A DNA stretch of 64,000 nt from Dechloromonas sp. Dech2017 (GTDB taxonomy: Bacteria; Pseudomonadota; Gammaproteobacteria; Burkholderiales; Rhodocyclaceae): contig SSXW01000012.1 in NCBI GenBank assembly GCA_009469585.1, positions 42,459 through 106,458 of the forward strand, given 5' to 3'. The notes under the pieces were generated by a model that saw only the letters and a program-made list of their open reading frames with translations, ran no database searches and was not told the origin of the DNA. Position numbers and translations under genes: made by a program. Every line of letters begins with the position of its first letter. Position 1 is the stretch's first letter. This document shows, one piece after another, positions 34,381 to 43,842 of this stretch.

Positions 34381-35766
34381 ATGCACACCAAGTTTTCCGC
34401 CATTGCCCTTTCCGTTGCTGCCGCTTTTGCCCTGACGGCTTGCGGCCAGAAGGAGGAACCGAAACCGGTCGCCGCTCCGGCCGCTCCGGCGGCGCCAGCC
34501 GCCAAGCCGGAAGTGCTGGTCAAGCTCGGCCACGTCGCGCCGATGACCGGCCCCCAGGCCCACCTCGGCAAGGACAACGAAAACGGTGCGGTGCTGGCCA
34601 TCGAGGAGCTTAATGCCAAGGGCATGGAAATTGGCGGTGCCAAGGTCAAGTTCGAGTTGATGGCCGAAGACGATGCCGCCGATCCCAAGCAGGGCGCCAT
34701 CGTCGCCCAGAAGCTGGTCGACGCCAAGGTCAACGGCGTCATCGGCCACCTCAATTCGGGGACGACCATCCCGGCCTCCCGTCTCTATGCCGAAGCCGGC
34801 ATCCCGCAGGTTTCCGGTTCGGCGACCAATCCGAAATACACCCAGCAGGGCTTCGCCACCGCCTTCCGCGTCATGGCCAACGACGTCCAGCAGGGCAAGA
34901 GCCTGGGCGAATTCGCCGCCAAGCAGGGCGTCAAGACGGTGGCCATCGTCGATGACCGCACCGCCTACGGCCAGGGCCTGGCCGACGAGTTCCGCAAGGC
35001 CGCCGAGGCGTCCGGCCTCAAGGTAGTGGCTACCGAATACACCAATGACAAGGCCACCGACTTCAAGGCCATCCTGACCAAGATCAAGTCGACCAAGGCC
35101 GAGATGGTCTTCTTCGGCGGCATGGACGCCCAGGGCGGGCCGATGGCCAAGCAGATGAAGCAACTCGGCATCAAGTCCAAGTTCCTCGGCGGCGATGGCG
35201 TGTGTACGCCGGAATTCATGAAACTTGGTGGCGAGGCAGCCGAAGGCAACTATTGCTCGCTGCCCGGCATGCCGCTCGACAAGCTGGCCAAGGGGCCGGA
35301 ATTCCGCGACAAGTTCACCAAGAAGTTCAACGCCGAGATCCAGCTCTATGCGCCGTATGTCTACGATGCCGTGATGGTCGTCGCCGACGCCATGAAGCGG
35401 GCCGACTCGGTCGAGCCAGCCAAGTACCTGCCGGCCGTCGGCAAGACCAGCTACGACGGCGTCACCGCGCTGATCGAATTCGACGGCGTGGGCGACCTCA
35501 AGGGCGGTGCCATCTCGATCTACCAGTACAAGGGCGGCAAGCTCGAGTACGTCGAGACCCTGGGCGCTGTCGGCGACATGTCGATAGCCAAGGCCGAGGT
35601 CAAGGAAGCCGTGGCCGAAGTGAAGGATGCTGCCAAGGCGGTGGCCGGGGCGGCGACGGCGATGGGCGGCGAGGCCATCAAGGCCGGCGCCGAGGCGGTC
35701 AAGTCCGGGGCGGAAGCCGTCAAGGGCGCCGCCGAGGCTGCCAAGTCGGCAGTCGAGAAGAAGTGA
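34381..35766 (+). CDS. livK: HAAT substrate-binding lipoprotein with helical repeat tail (LivK-like), system 2
   Basis: 461 residues from the ATG at 34381 (AGGAGAAATATCG upstream); the in-frame ATG at 34306 overlaps the promoter. The lipobox LTAC at about residue 21 makes it an anchored lipoprotein, followed by a Pro/Ala linker. The Peripla_BP_6 core has GHVAPMTGPQAHLGKDNENG and HLNSGTTIPASR, close to branched-chain amino-acid binding proteins. After residue 400 there is an unusual tail of about 60 residues built from Ala/Lys/Glu/Val repeats (AEAVKSGAEAVKGAAEAAK), predicted as a long amphipathic helix. That tail is not part of normal LivK. Confidence 0.92.
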   Translation: MHTKFSAIALSVAAAFALTACGQKEEPKPVAAPAAPAAPAAKPEVLVKLGHVAPMTGPQAHLGKDNENGAVLAIEELNAKGMEIGGAKVKFELMAEDDAADPKQGAIVAQKLVDAKVNGVIGHLNSGTTIPASRLYAEAGIPQVSGSATNPKYTQQGFATAFRVMANDVQQGKSLGEFAAKQGVKTVAIVDDRTAYGQGLADEFRKAAEASGLKVVATEYTNDKATDFKAILTKIKSTKAEMVFFGGMDAQGGPMAKQMKQLGIKSKFLGGDGVCTPEFMKLGGEAAEGNYCSLPGMPLDKLAKGPEFRDKFTKKFNAEIQLYAPYVYDAVMVVADAMKRADSVEPAKYLPAVGKTSYDGVTALIEFDGVGDLKGGAISIYQYKGGKLEYVETLGAVGDMSIAKAEVKEAVAEVKDAAKAVAGAATAMGGEAIKAGAEAVKSGAEAVKGAAEAAKSAVEKK

Positions 35767-35786
35767 CCGGCTGATCCGCAACACGA

Positions 35787-35810
35787 AACGGCACCGCAAG
35801 GTGCCGTTTT
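35787..35810 (+). terminator. Hairpin with T-run after livK (attenuator)
   Basis: Stem AACGGCACC / GGTGCCGTT with a GCAA tetraloop and a TTTT end. It lies 20 bp after the livK stop and 26 bp before livH, so it probably reduces read-through to the permease genes. Confidence 0.7.
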
Positions 35811-35836
35811 CACGTGCTTCACCCGAAAAAGACTAA

Positions 35837-36760
35837 ATGGATATTTTCTTTCAGCAGATCATCAACGGCCTGGTCCAGGGCAGCATCTACGCGCTGGTCG
35901 CCCTCGGCTACACGATGGTGTACGGGATCATGGGCCTGATCAATTTCGCCCACGGCGAGGTGGTGATGATCGGCACCCTGGTCGCCATCACCGTCGTCGG
36001 CACCCTGGTCGACGCCGGCATGCCGGTCGCCCTGGCCGGTCTGGGCGGTGTCAGCGCTTCGGTGCTGGTCTGCATGGCGCTCGGCTGGAGCCTGGAGCGG
36101 GTGGCCTACCGGCCGCTGCGCCACGCGCCGCGCCTGACGCCGCTGATCACGGCGATCGGCATGTCGATCGTGCTCCAGAACCTGGCGATGATGATCTGGG
36201 GGCGCAACTACCTGACCTTCCCGTCCCTGTTGCCGCGCCTGCATTTCGAGTTGGGCGGCACGCATTTCACCTTCATCCAGGTCGTCATCGTCGTCGTCTC
36301 GGCGGCGACCATGGGCGGCCTGCTGCTCCTCGTCTATCGCACCCGGCTCGGCATGGCGATGCGGGCGACGGCGCAGAATCCGGCTGTGGCCAGCCTGATG
36401 GGGGTCAATATCAACCGCGTCATCGCCGCCGCCTTCGTCATCGGCTCGGCGCTGGCCGCGCTGGCCGGCATCATGGTCGGCACCTACTACGAGATCGCCC
36501 ACTACCAGATGGGCTTCATGCTCGGCCTCAAGGCCTTTACCGCGGCCGTCCTCGGCGGCATCGGCAACATGGCCGGGGCCATGCTCGGCGGCGTCCTGCT
36601 CGGCATCATCGAGGCGCTCGGCGCCGGCTACATCGGCGACCTCACCGGCGGCTTCCTCGGTAGCCACTACCAGGACATCTTCGCCTTCGTCGTCCTCATC
36701 GTCGTGCTGATGTTCAAGCCTTCCGGGTTGTTCGGCGAGAAGACGGGGGACCGGGCATGA
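35837..36760 (+). CDS. livH: Branched-chain amino-acid ABC transporter permease LivH, system 2
   Basis: 307 residues with about eight helices. LivH motifs: QGSIYALVALGYTMVYGIMGLIN-type start (broken here at residue 27), HGEVVMIG, and the coupling segment GMAMRATAQNPAVASLMG (about 174-191). The RBS is weak. It follows the attenuator after livK and is followed by a 121-bp gap with an unusual imperfect palindrome before livM. Confidence 0.93.
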   Translation: MDIFFQQIINGLVQGSIYALVALGYTMVYGIMGLINFAHGEVVMIGTLVAITVVGTLVDAGMPVALAGLGGVSASVLVCMALGWSLERVAYRPLRHAPRLTPLITAIGMSIVLQNLAMMIWGRNYLTFPSLLPRLHFELGGTHFTFIQVVIVVVSAATMGGLLLLVYRTRLGMAMRATAQNPAVASLMGVNINRVIAAAFVIGSALAALAGIMVGTYYEIAHYQMGFMLGLKAFTAAVLGGIGNMAGAMLGGVLLGIIEALGAGYIGDLTGGFLGSHYQDIFAFVVLIVVLMFKPSGLFGEKTGDRA

Positions 36761-36784
36761 TCCAACCACCCTGGCTCGCCAATA

Positions 36785-36860
36785 CTTCGTTGGCTGCGCC
36801 GTGCAGCGACTCGCCGTACCGGCGTACTGTCTCGTCGCCGCACGGCTTGCCGCCTCGTCT
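36785..36860. repeat. Imperfect palindromic element in the livH-livM gap
   Basis: Centred on GCCGTACCGGCGTAC, the arms GCCGTGCAGCGAC (from 36798) and GTCGCCGCACGGC (to 36845) pair with few mismatches. Weaker symmetry extends outward. Long REP-like hairpin, with a base composition unlike the flanking operon; probably an inserted extragenic repeat. Confidence 0.6.
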
Positions 36861-36881
36861 TGCCTTCGCCATGGAGCTTGC

Positions 36882-37943
36882 ATGAAAAATGGCCGTTTTT
36901 TCCGGTCGACCGCGGGAGTCATGGCAGGCGCCGTGCTGCTCCTCGTCCTGCCCTTCGTCGCCGCCATGGGCGGCCAGGCCTGGGTGCGCATCCTCGATTT
37001 CGCTATCCTCTACGTTTTCCTGGCGCTCGGCCTGAACATCGTGGTCGGCTTCGCCGGCCTGCTCGACCTCGGCTACATCGCCTTCTACGCCGTCGGCGCC
37101 TATACCTGGGCCTTGCTGGCCAGCCCGCACTTCGGGCTGCACCTGCCGATCTGGGTCATCCTGCCGATCGGCGCCGGGCTGGCCTGCATCGCTGGCGTGC
37201 TGCTCGGCTCGCCGACGCTGAAGCTGCGCGGCGACTACCTGGCCATCGTCACGCTGGGCTTCGGCGAGATCGTGCGCATCTTCATGAACAACCTGAACGC
37301 CCCGATCAACATCACCAACGGGCCGCAGGGCATCACGCTGATCGATCCGGTGGCATTCGGCAGTTTCAAGTTTTCCGGGACGACAGAGATTTTCGGCCTG
37401 GCCCTGACCGGGCCGCAGAAGTACTACTACCTGCTGATCGCCCTCTGCGTGCTCGTCGTCATTATCAACCTGCGCCTCCAGCATTCGCGCATCGGCCGCG
37501 CCTGGCAAGCCATCCGCGAGGACGAGGTGGCGGCCAAGGCAGTCGGCATCAACACCCGCAACCTCAAGCTGCTCGCCTTCGCCATGGGGGCCAGCTTCGG
37601 CGGCGTGGCCGGCGGTGTCTTTTCGGCGATGCAGGGTTTTGTCTCGCCGGAAAGCTTCTCGCTGATCGAGTCGATCATGGTCCTGGCCATGGTCGTGCTC
37701 GGCGGCATGGGCCACATTCCCGGCGTCATCCTCGGCGCCGTCCTGCTCTCCATCCTGCCCGAGGCGCTGCGCTACGGCGTCGGCCCGATCCAGACAGCCC
37801 TCTTCGGGCGCCTGCTGGTCGACCCGGAAAGCCTGCGCATGCTGGTTTTCGGCCTGGCCCTGGTGCTCGTCATGCGCTTCCGGCCGGCCGGCCTGTGGCC
37901 GTCACCGGAACGCCGGCGGGAACTCGAGGAGGCCGGGCAATGA
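36882..37943 (+). CDS. livM: Branched-chain amino-acid ABC transporter permease LivM, system 2
   Basis: 353 residues from the ATG at 36882, with GGAG 6 bp upstream. The first codons (KNGRFFRSTAGVM) are encoded by dispersed repeat copy 7. LivM hallmarks: NIVVGFAGLLDLGYIAFYAVGAY (middle of the GQ-type region) and the coupling segment GRAWQAIREDEVAAKAVGI. Its stop overlaps the livG start (ATGA). Upstream in-frame ATG at 36801 lies inside the palindromic element and is not used here. Confidence 0.92.
   Translation: MKNGRFFRSTAGVMAGAVLLLVLPFVAAMGGQAWVRILDFAILYVFLALGLNIVVGFAGLLDLGYIAFYAVGAYTWALLASPHFGLHLPIWVILPIGAGLACIAGVLLGSPTLKLRGDYLAIVTLGFGEIVRIFMNNLNAPINITNGPQGITLIDPVAFGSFKFSGTTEIFGLALTGPQKYYYLLIALCVLVVIINLRLQHSRIGRAWQAIREDEVAAKAVGINTRNLKLLAFAMGASFGGVAGGVFSAMQGFVSPESFSLIESIMVLAMVVLGGMGHIPGVILGAVLLSILPEALRYGVGPIQTALFGRLLVDPESLRMLVFGLALVLVMRFRPAGLWPSPERRRELEEAGQ
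36885..36915 (+). repeat. Dispersed GTCGAC-core repeat, copy 7
   Basis: AAAAATGGCCG, T6 and the full core CCGGTCGACCGCGG. It begins at the second codon of livM and encodes its N-terminus (FFRSTAG). Confidence 0.92.
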
Positions 37944-38693
37944 GCCGGGTGCTGCTTGAAGCGAAAGGCGTCGCCAAACATTTCGGCGGCGTCAAGGCCC
38001 TGCGCGACGTGTCGCTGAGCATCCGCCAGGGCGAGATCTACGGCCTGATCGGCCCCAACGGCGCCGGCAAGACGACCTTCTTCAACTGCATGACCGGGCT
38101 CTACGTGCCGGACGGCGGCGGCTTCACCTTCGACGGCGCGCCGCTGCATGCCGATGCGCCGCACCAGGCGGCGCGGCGCGGCATCGCTCGCACCTTCCAG
38201 AACATCCGCCTGTTCGGCAACATGACGGCGCTCGAGAACGTCATGATCGGCCGCCACGTGCGCACCGGCGCCGGGGTGCTCGGCGCCATCTTCCAGACCG
38301 CGGCGACGCGGGCCGAAGAGGCGGCCATCCGCCAGCGGGCCATCGAGCTGCTGCACTACGTGCGCATCGAGGACCGGGCCGGCGACCTGGCCAAGAACCT
38401 GTCCTACGGCGATCAGCGCCGGCTGGAAATCGCCCGCGCCCTGGCCACCGAGCCCAAGCTCCTGTGCCTGGACGAGCCGGCAGCCGGCATGAACGCCACC
38501 GAAACGGCCGAGTTGCGCGAGCTGATCGAGGGCATCCGCAGCGACGGCACGACCATCCTGTTCATCGAGCACGACGTCAAGCTGGTCATGGGCCTGTGCG
38601 ACCGGGTGGCGGTGCTCGACTACGGGGCGCTGGTCATCGAGGACGTACCGGCCGTCGTGCAGAAAGATCAACGTGTCATCGAGGCTTACCTAG

Positions 38694-38701
<8 letters not shown>
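37940..38701 (+). CDS. livG: ABC transporter ATP-binding protein LivG, system 2
   Basis: 253 residues. Walker A GPNGAGKTT (about residue 38), IARTFQNIRLF, signature LSYGDQRR, Walker B LCLDEPAAGMN and the switch His in LFIEHD are intact. The C-terminus IEAYLGA is typical. The start overlaps livM by 4 bp (ATGA) and the end overlaps livF by 8 bp. It is an energising subunit of the second HAAT system. Confidence 0.94.
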
Positions 38702-39398
<697 letters not shown>

Positions 39399-39492
39399 TC
39401 GGCGGCACCCATTCTTTTTAGCTGCATCAAACGTTTTGCCGGGTGAGCGGGCGACAATGGCGCCTCGCCAATCGACGATGGATCTTGCTGCC

Positions 39493-40140
39493 ATGAACGT
39501 TTTTCGCCCCGCCCTCGCCGCGCTGACCCTGACCTTGTCCTTGGCCCTGCTGCCTCTTGCCTCGCACGCCGAAGGCGGCCGGCCGGCCGATACGACGCCC
39601 AAGCTGGCCTTCGGCCAGATGGTCAAGTACGGCGACAAGCTGGTCTTCTCGCCGTGCCGCGACCAGAGCTACACGCAACTTGAGGACGTCTCCGGCGACG
39701 GCCGCGTTCTCAAGGCCCTCGACCTGGTCGGCCTGGCCGCCGGCCAGAAGGTCTATGCCGAAGTGCTCGGGGTGAACGAAGGCGGCTTCCTCCAGGCCTC
39801 GCAGATCAACCTGGCCCGGACCGACGGCCGCTGCCAGCTGCCGGGCGGCCGCGAGGAGCACTGGCGGGCGGCTGGCGCCCAGGCCGCCTGGATTCTCGCC
39901 TTCGGGGCCGAGGTCGTGCAGTTCAAGGCGGCCGGCCAGCCCGAGGTCGACCTGCCGGCCGGCAAGGTCGCCATCGACAAGGGCGTCGCCACCTACGCCG
40001 TGGCCAACGACAAGCACCAGCTGGCCCTGCGCTTCGAGCAGGCGCTGTGCCGCGATCCGGCCGGCAAGGCCGTGTACGGGTGGACGGCGACCGTGCACCT
40101 CGACGGCAAGACCTTCACCGGCTGCGCCTGGCAGCGCTGA
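39493..40140 (+). CDS. Exported protein, COG3650-like
   Basis: 215 residues. I choose the ATG at 39493 (MNVFRPALAA), giving a clean signal peptide that ends at SHA-EGG; an ATG at 39478 is also possible. The C-terminus CRDPAGKAVYGWTATVHLDGKTFTGCAW-type motif (split around residue 190) resembles the C-terminal region of COG3650 envelope proteins. The N-terminal part is unknown. Four Cys in the mature protein may form disulfides. It is convergent with the ferredoxin-reductase gene. Confidence 0.75.
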   Translation: MNVFRPALAALTLTLSLALLPLASHAEGGRPADTTPKLAFGQMVKYGDKLVFSPCRDQSYTQLEDVSGDGRVLKALDLVGLAAGQKVYAEVLGVNEGGFLQASQINLARTDGRCQLPGGREEHWRAAGAQAAWILAFGAEVVQFKAAGQPEVDLPAGKVAIDKGVATYAVANDKHQLALRFEQALCRDPAGKAVYGWTATVHLDGKTFTGCAWQR

Positions 40141-40202
40141 GCCGGGTTGCTCAGGCACTCGCCAGCATTTTTAGGCGCTTGCCGCGACCATCGAGACAAC
40201 TC

Positions 40203-40233
40203 CCGCGGTCAACGGCAAAAAACGGCCAAAAAT
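40203..40233 (-). repeat. Dispersed GTCGAC-core repeat, copy 8
   Basis: Minus orientation: ATTTTTGGCCG, T6, GCCGTTGACCGCGG. It lies in the 100-bp gap between the two convergent stop codons, 8 bp from the reductase stop. Confidence 0.9.
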
Positions 40234-40240
40234 CAAATGC

Positions 40241-41257
40241 TCAGCTCGCCGAGAAGGTGAAGGCGTCGGCAAAGAATTCCTCTTCCGGCAGGCCGCAGCG
40301 GGCGACGAAATCGCCCCGCGCCGCGTCGATCATCGCGGGCGAGCCGCAGGCATAGACCTGGTGCCCGGAGAGATTCGGGAAATCGGCCATCACCGCCTGG
40401 TGCACCAGGCCGGCGCGGCCCGCCCAGGCGTCGCCGGCGGCCGGTTCGGAGAGCACCGGCACGTAGCGGATGTTGGCGTGCGCCGCCGCCCAGCCTTCGG
40501 GCAGGGCGTTCTGGTAGAGGTCGACGCGCCCCTTGGCGCCCCAGTAGATGACCATGGGCCGCGCGCATTCCTCGGCGATGGCGTGCTCGACGATGGCCTT
40601 GATCGGCGCGAAGCCGGTGCCGCCGGCGAGCAGGATGATCGGCTTGGCCGATTCCTCGCGCAGGTAGAAGCTGCCGTGCGGGCCGTTGAAGCGCAGGATG
40701 TCGCGCACCTTCATGGTGGTGAACACCTGCTCGGTGAACAGGCCGCCTGGCACGTGGCGGATGTGCAACTGCAGCACGGCATCGTCGTGCGGCGCGTTGG
40801 CCAGCGAGAAGGCGCGCTTCTTGCCGTCCTTGAGCAGGATGTCGATGTACTGGCCGGCCCAGAACTGCAGGCGCTCGCTGGCCGGCAGCCGCAGGTGCAG
40901 CGCGATGACGTCGGGGGCCAGGCGTTCGAGCTTCTCGATGCGCGAGGGCAGGGTCTTGACCGGGATGTCGCTGGCCGAGGTCATCTGCTTGCAGTCGATG
41001 ACCAGGTCGGATTCGGCCCGGGCGCAGCAGTAGAGGGTCAGGCCGGCCGCCTTCTCGGCATCGCTCAGGGCGTGCGGCTGGGCCTTGCCGTGGTCTACCG
41101 TGCCATCGACCACCTTGCCCTTGCAGGCGCCGCAGGCGCCGTCCTTGCAGCCGTAGGGCAGGGTCAGGCCGTGGCGCAGCGCGGCGTCGAGCAGGGTTTC
41201 GTCGGCCTCGGCGGCGAACTGGCGGCCGCTCGGCTGGACGGTGATCTGGTAACTCAT
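40241..41257 (-). CDS. Ferredoxin-NAD(P)H oxidoreductase (CDP-6-deoxy-glucoseen reductase type)
   Basis: 338 residues from the ATG at 41257. An N-terminal plant-type [2Fe-2S] domain has Cys37, Cys42, Cys45 and Cys77/78. It is followed by an FAD-binding barrel (RAFSLANAP) and an NAD-binding domain (LLAGGTGFAPIKAI, VYACGSPAMI). Such proteins pass electrons from NAD(P)H to an oxygenase or other partner. No partner gene is adjacent, so the pathway is open. It is divergent from the epimerase gene by 33 bp. Confidence 0.9.
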   Translation of the reverse strand: MSYQITVQPSGRQFAAEADETLLDAALRHGLTLPYGCKDGACGACKGKVVDGTVDHGKAQPHALSDAEKAAGLTLYCCARAESDLVIDCKQMTSASDIPVKTLPSRIEKLERLAPDVIALHLRLPASERLQFWAGQYIDILLKDGKKRAFSLANAPHDDAVLQLHIRHVPGGLFTEQVFTTMKVRDILRFNGPHGSFYLREESAKPIILLAGGTGFAPIKAIVEHAIAEECARPMVIYWGAKGRVDLYQNALPEGWAAAHANIRYVPVLSEPAAGDAWAGRAGLVHQAVMADFPNLSGHQVYACGSPAMIDAARGDFVARCGLPEEEFFADAFTFSAS

Positions 41258-41290
41258 AATTTCCCCTTGGTCGTCGGCTACAATGCCGGC

Positions 41291-42190
41291 GTGCAAAAAA
41301 TCCTGATTGTCGGCAGCGGGGACGTTGCCCGCCGCATCCTCTCCCGCCTTGCCCAGCGTGCCCCCTGCGCCCGCGTCTATGCCCTGGTGCGCGACGCCAG
41401 CCGGGCCGCCGCCTGGCGTGCCGCCGGTGCGACGCCGGTGCTGGCCGATCTCGACGACCGGGCCAGCCTGCAGCGCATCGCCGGCCTGGCCGACAGCGTG
41501 CTGCACCTGGCGCCGCCGCCCGGCGATGGGCCTTGCGACACGCGAACCCGCAACCTGCTGGCGGCGCTCGGCAAGGGCAAAAGTCTACCACGGCGCCTCG
41601 TTTACGTAAGCACGACAGGGGTTTACGGCGATTGTGGCGGGGCCTGGATCGACGAGACGCGGCGCCTCAATCCGGAAAGCGCGCGGGCCGGCCGCCGGGT
41701 CGATGCCGAGCGTCGCCTGCGCGCCTGGGGCGGCAAGAACGGGGTCGCCGTCAGCATCCTGCGCGCCCCCGGCATCTATGCCGCCGACCGTCTGCCGCTC
41801 GAACGCCTGCAGCGCGGCACGCCGGCGCTGATCGCGGCCGACGACGTGTACACCAACCACATCCACGCCGACGACCTGGCCGCCGCCTGCCTGGCGGCGC
41901 TGCGCCGGGGCGGCGCCAACCGCGCTTACAATGTGGTCGACGATTCCGACCTGAAGATGGCCGACTATTTCGCCCGCGTCGCCGCCGCCTTCGACCTGCC
42001 GCCGCCGCCGCGCCTGAGCCGGGCCGAGGCGGCGAGGCAGCTGTCGCCGGTACAGATGTCCTTCCTGCGCGAATCGCGGCGCATCGGCAATCATCGCCTG
42101 AAAAACGAACTCAAGCTGCAGCTCGCCTACCCGACCGTCGACGCCGGGATCGCCGCCGCAGCCACCGGGAGAACAACATGCTCGTCGTGA
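41291..42190 (+). CDS. NAD(P)-dependent epimerase/reductase-like protein (extended SDR)
   Basis: 299 residues starting at GTG 41291 (VQKILIVGSGDVARR). The nucleotide motif GSGDVA differs slightly from GxxGxxG. STTGVYGD marks the SDR active-site strand, but the usual YxxxK pair is not evident, so catalysis is doubtful. YeeZ/NAD-epimerase proteins of this size are similar. It overlaps hemJ by 13 bp. The long open frame upstream to 40361 is antisense to the reductase and not real. Confidence 0.82.
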   Translation: MQKILIVGSGDVARRILSRLAQRAPCARVYALVRDASRAAAWRAAGATPVLADLDDRASLQRIAGLADSVLHLAPPPGDGPCDTRTRNLLAALGKGKSLPRRLVYVSTTGVYGDCGGAWIDETRRLNPESARAGRRVDAERRLRAWGGKNGVAVSILRAPGIYAADRLPLERLQRGTPALIAADDVYTNHIHADDLAAACLAALRRGGANRAYNVVDDSDLKMADYFARVAAAFDLPPPPRLSRAEAARQLSPVQMSFLRESRRIGNHRLKNELKLQLAYPTVDAGIAAAATGRTTCSS

Positions 42191-42594
42191 AAACCCTGCA
42201 CCTGTGGATGGTCATTTCCTGGTTCGCCGGCCTTTTCTACCTGCCGCGCATTTTCGTCAACCTGGCCATGGTGCCGGCCGACAGCGTCGCCGAGCGCGAC
42301 CGCCTGTTGCTGATGGCCGGCAAGCTGTACAAGTTCATGACGCCGCTCGCCGTGCTGGCCATCGCCTTCGGGCTGTGGCTGTGGCTGGGCTACGGCTTCG
42401 CCGGCGGCTGGCTCCACGCCAAGACCGCGCTGGTCGGCGTGCTGGCCGGCTACCACTGGCATTGCGGCCGGCTGCTCAAGGGCTTCCAGTCCGGCACCAA
42501 CACCAAGTCGCACGTCTGGTTCCGCTTCTACAACGAGTTGCCGGTGGTCGTGCTGCTGCTCGTCCTCTTCCTCGTCGTCCTCAAGCCTTTCTGA
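42178..42594 (+). CDS. hemJ: Protoporphyrinogen oxidase HemJ (CopD-like)
   Basis: 138-residue four-helix membrane protein. HemJ features: conserved His8 in KTLHLWMVISWFAGLFYLPR and the Lys in GGWLHAKTALVG (about 82). It oxidises protoporphyrinogen IX to protoporphyrin IX in haem synthesis, using the respiratory chain. The ATG overlaps the epimerase end; RBS GGGAGA. One base separates its stop from the methyltransferase ATG. Confidence 0.88.
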   Translation: MLVVKTLHLWMVISWFAGLFYLPRIFVNLAMVPADSVAERDRLLLMAGKLYKFMTPLAVLAIAFGLWLWLGYGFAGGWLHAKTALVGVLAGYHWHCGRLLKGFQSGTNTKSHVWFRFYNELPVVVLLLVLFLVVLKPF

Positions 42595-42595
42595 C

Positions 42596-43738
42596 ATGAA
42601 CACATACTTTGCCATCTGCCCGCGCGGCCTGGAGGAATTGCTGCTCGAAGAGCTGCGCGACGTCGGCGGCGCCGAGCTGAAGGCGATCCCCGGCGGCGTC
42701 TTCTTCGCCGGCGACTGGGCCACCTGCTACCGGGCCAATCTCGAATCGCGGCTGGCCACCCGCATCCTCTGGCACATCGTCAAGGGGCCGTACGCCAAGG
42801 AGGAGGACATCTACCGGCTGGCCGTGCGCCAGCTGTGGCCTAACCATTTCGCGGTGAGCCGGACGCTGCGGGTGGTGACGACGGCCATCAAGTGCCCGCT
42901 CAAGTCGCTCGACTTCGTCACCCTGCGCGTCAAGGATGCCGTCTGCGACCGCTTCCGCGAGGATCTCGGCGAGCGGCCGAACATCGACACCCGTCATGCC
43001 GATGTCAGCGTCCATGTCTTCCTGTCCGAGAACGAATGCACGCTCTACCTCGACACCTCCGGCCAGCCGCTGTGGCAGCGCGGTTTGCGCAAGGCCAGCG
43101 TCGAGGCGCCGCTCAAGGAGAACCTGGCGGCCGGCATCCTGAAAATGACCGGCTGGCAGCCGGGCACGCCGCTGGTCGACCCGATGTGCGGCAGCGGCAC
43201 CTTCCTGCTCGAAGCCGTGCAGATGGCGATCGACCGGGCGCCGGGGCTGGACCGCGGCTTCGCCTTCGAACTGCTGCGACATTTCGATGCGGCGGCCTGG
43301 GCGGCCATCCGCAACGCCGCCGAGGCCCGCGTCAAGCCGGCCGAGCCAATGGAAATCCGCGGCTACGACATCGACGACAAGGCGGTGCGGGCCACCCGGC
43401 GCAATCTGCAGGAAGCCGGTTTTGGCGGTGTTTTGACGGTTGACCGCAGCGATCTGCTCGACACCCAGCCGCTGACCGAACACGGCATCCTGGTCACCAA
43501 CCCGCCCTACGGCGAGCGCATCGGCGAGCAGGACGAACTGGCCGCCTTCTACCCGCAGTTGGGCAGCGCCCTGAAAAAGCACTGGGCCGGCTGGAACTGC
43601 TTCTTCTTCACGGCCGACCTGCGCCTGCCCAAGCTGGTCGGCCTCAAGCCGAGCCGCAAGACGCCGCTCTTCAACGGCCCGCTCGAATGCCGGCTGTTCG
43701 AAATCCGCATGGTCGCCGGGAGCAATCGCAAGGCCTGA
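42596..43738 (+). CDS. THUMP-domain class I RNA methyltransferase (RlmL-N/YpsC-like)
   Basis: 380 residues: an N-terminal ferredoxin-like plus THUMP region (about 1-155) and a Rossmann methyltransferase domain with MCGSGTFLLEA (about 198) and catalytic NPPYGERIG (about 302). This is the pattern of N2-guanine methyltransferases acting on 23S rRNA; E. coli RlmL carries an extra C-terminal domain that is absent here. Repeat copy 9 is written in frame as GGVLTVDRSDLL without changing domain length. Confidence 0.9.
   Translation: MNTYFAICPRGLEELLLEELRDVGGAELKAIPGGVFFAGDWATCYRANLESRLATRILWHIVKGPYAKEEDIYRLAVRQLWPNHFAVSRTLRVVTTAIKCPLKSLDFVTLRVKDAVCDRFREDLGERPNIDTRHADVSVHVFLSENECTLYLDTSGQPLWQRGLRKASVEAPLKENLAAGILKMTGWQPGTPLVDPMCGSGTFLLEAVQMAIDRAPGLDRGFAFELLRHFDAAAWAAIRNAAEARVKPAEPMEIRGYDIDDKAVRATRRNLQEAGFGGVLTVDRSDLLDTQPLTEHGILVTNPPYGERIGEQDELAAFYPQLGSALKKHWAGWNCFFFTADLRLPKLVGLKPSRKTPLFNGPLECRLFEIRMVAGSNRKA
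43419..43449 (+). repeat. Dispersed GTCGAC-core repeat, copy 9 (diverged)
   Basis: GTTTTGGCGG, TGTTTT, then GACGGTTGACCGCAG. In frame in the methyltransferase gene, with one or two changes in tract and core. Confidence 0.75.
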
Positions 43739-43773
43739 CATCGGGCGTTGAAACAATTCGTTACATTTGCTCT

Positions 43774-43789
43774 GGTGGATTTTTCCACC
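43774..43789 (+). other. Small hairpin in the leader of the CoA hydrolase gene
   Basis: GGTGGA-TTTT-TCCACC, a perfect 6-bp stem with a TTTT loop, 53 bp before the ATG at 43843. Function uncertain; regulatory leader or weak terminator of the upstream gene. Confidence 0.3.
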
Positions 43790-43842
43790 GACAATCTTCG
43801 GCCGGGTTGGCCCGTTTCGAATAACAAGTGGAGGGGAGCAGA

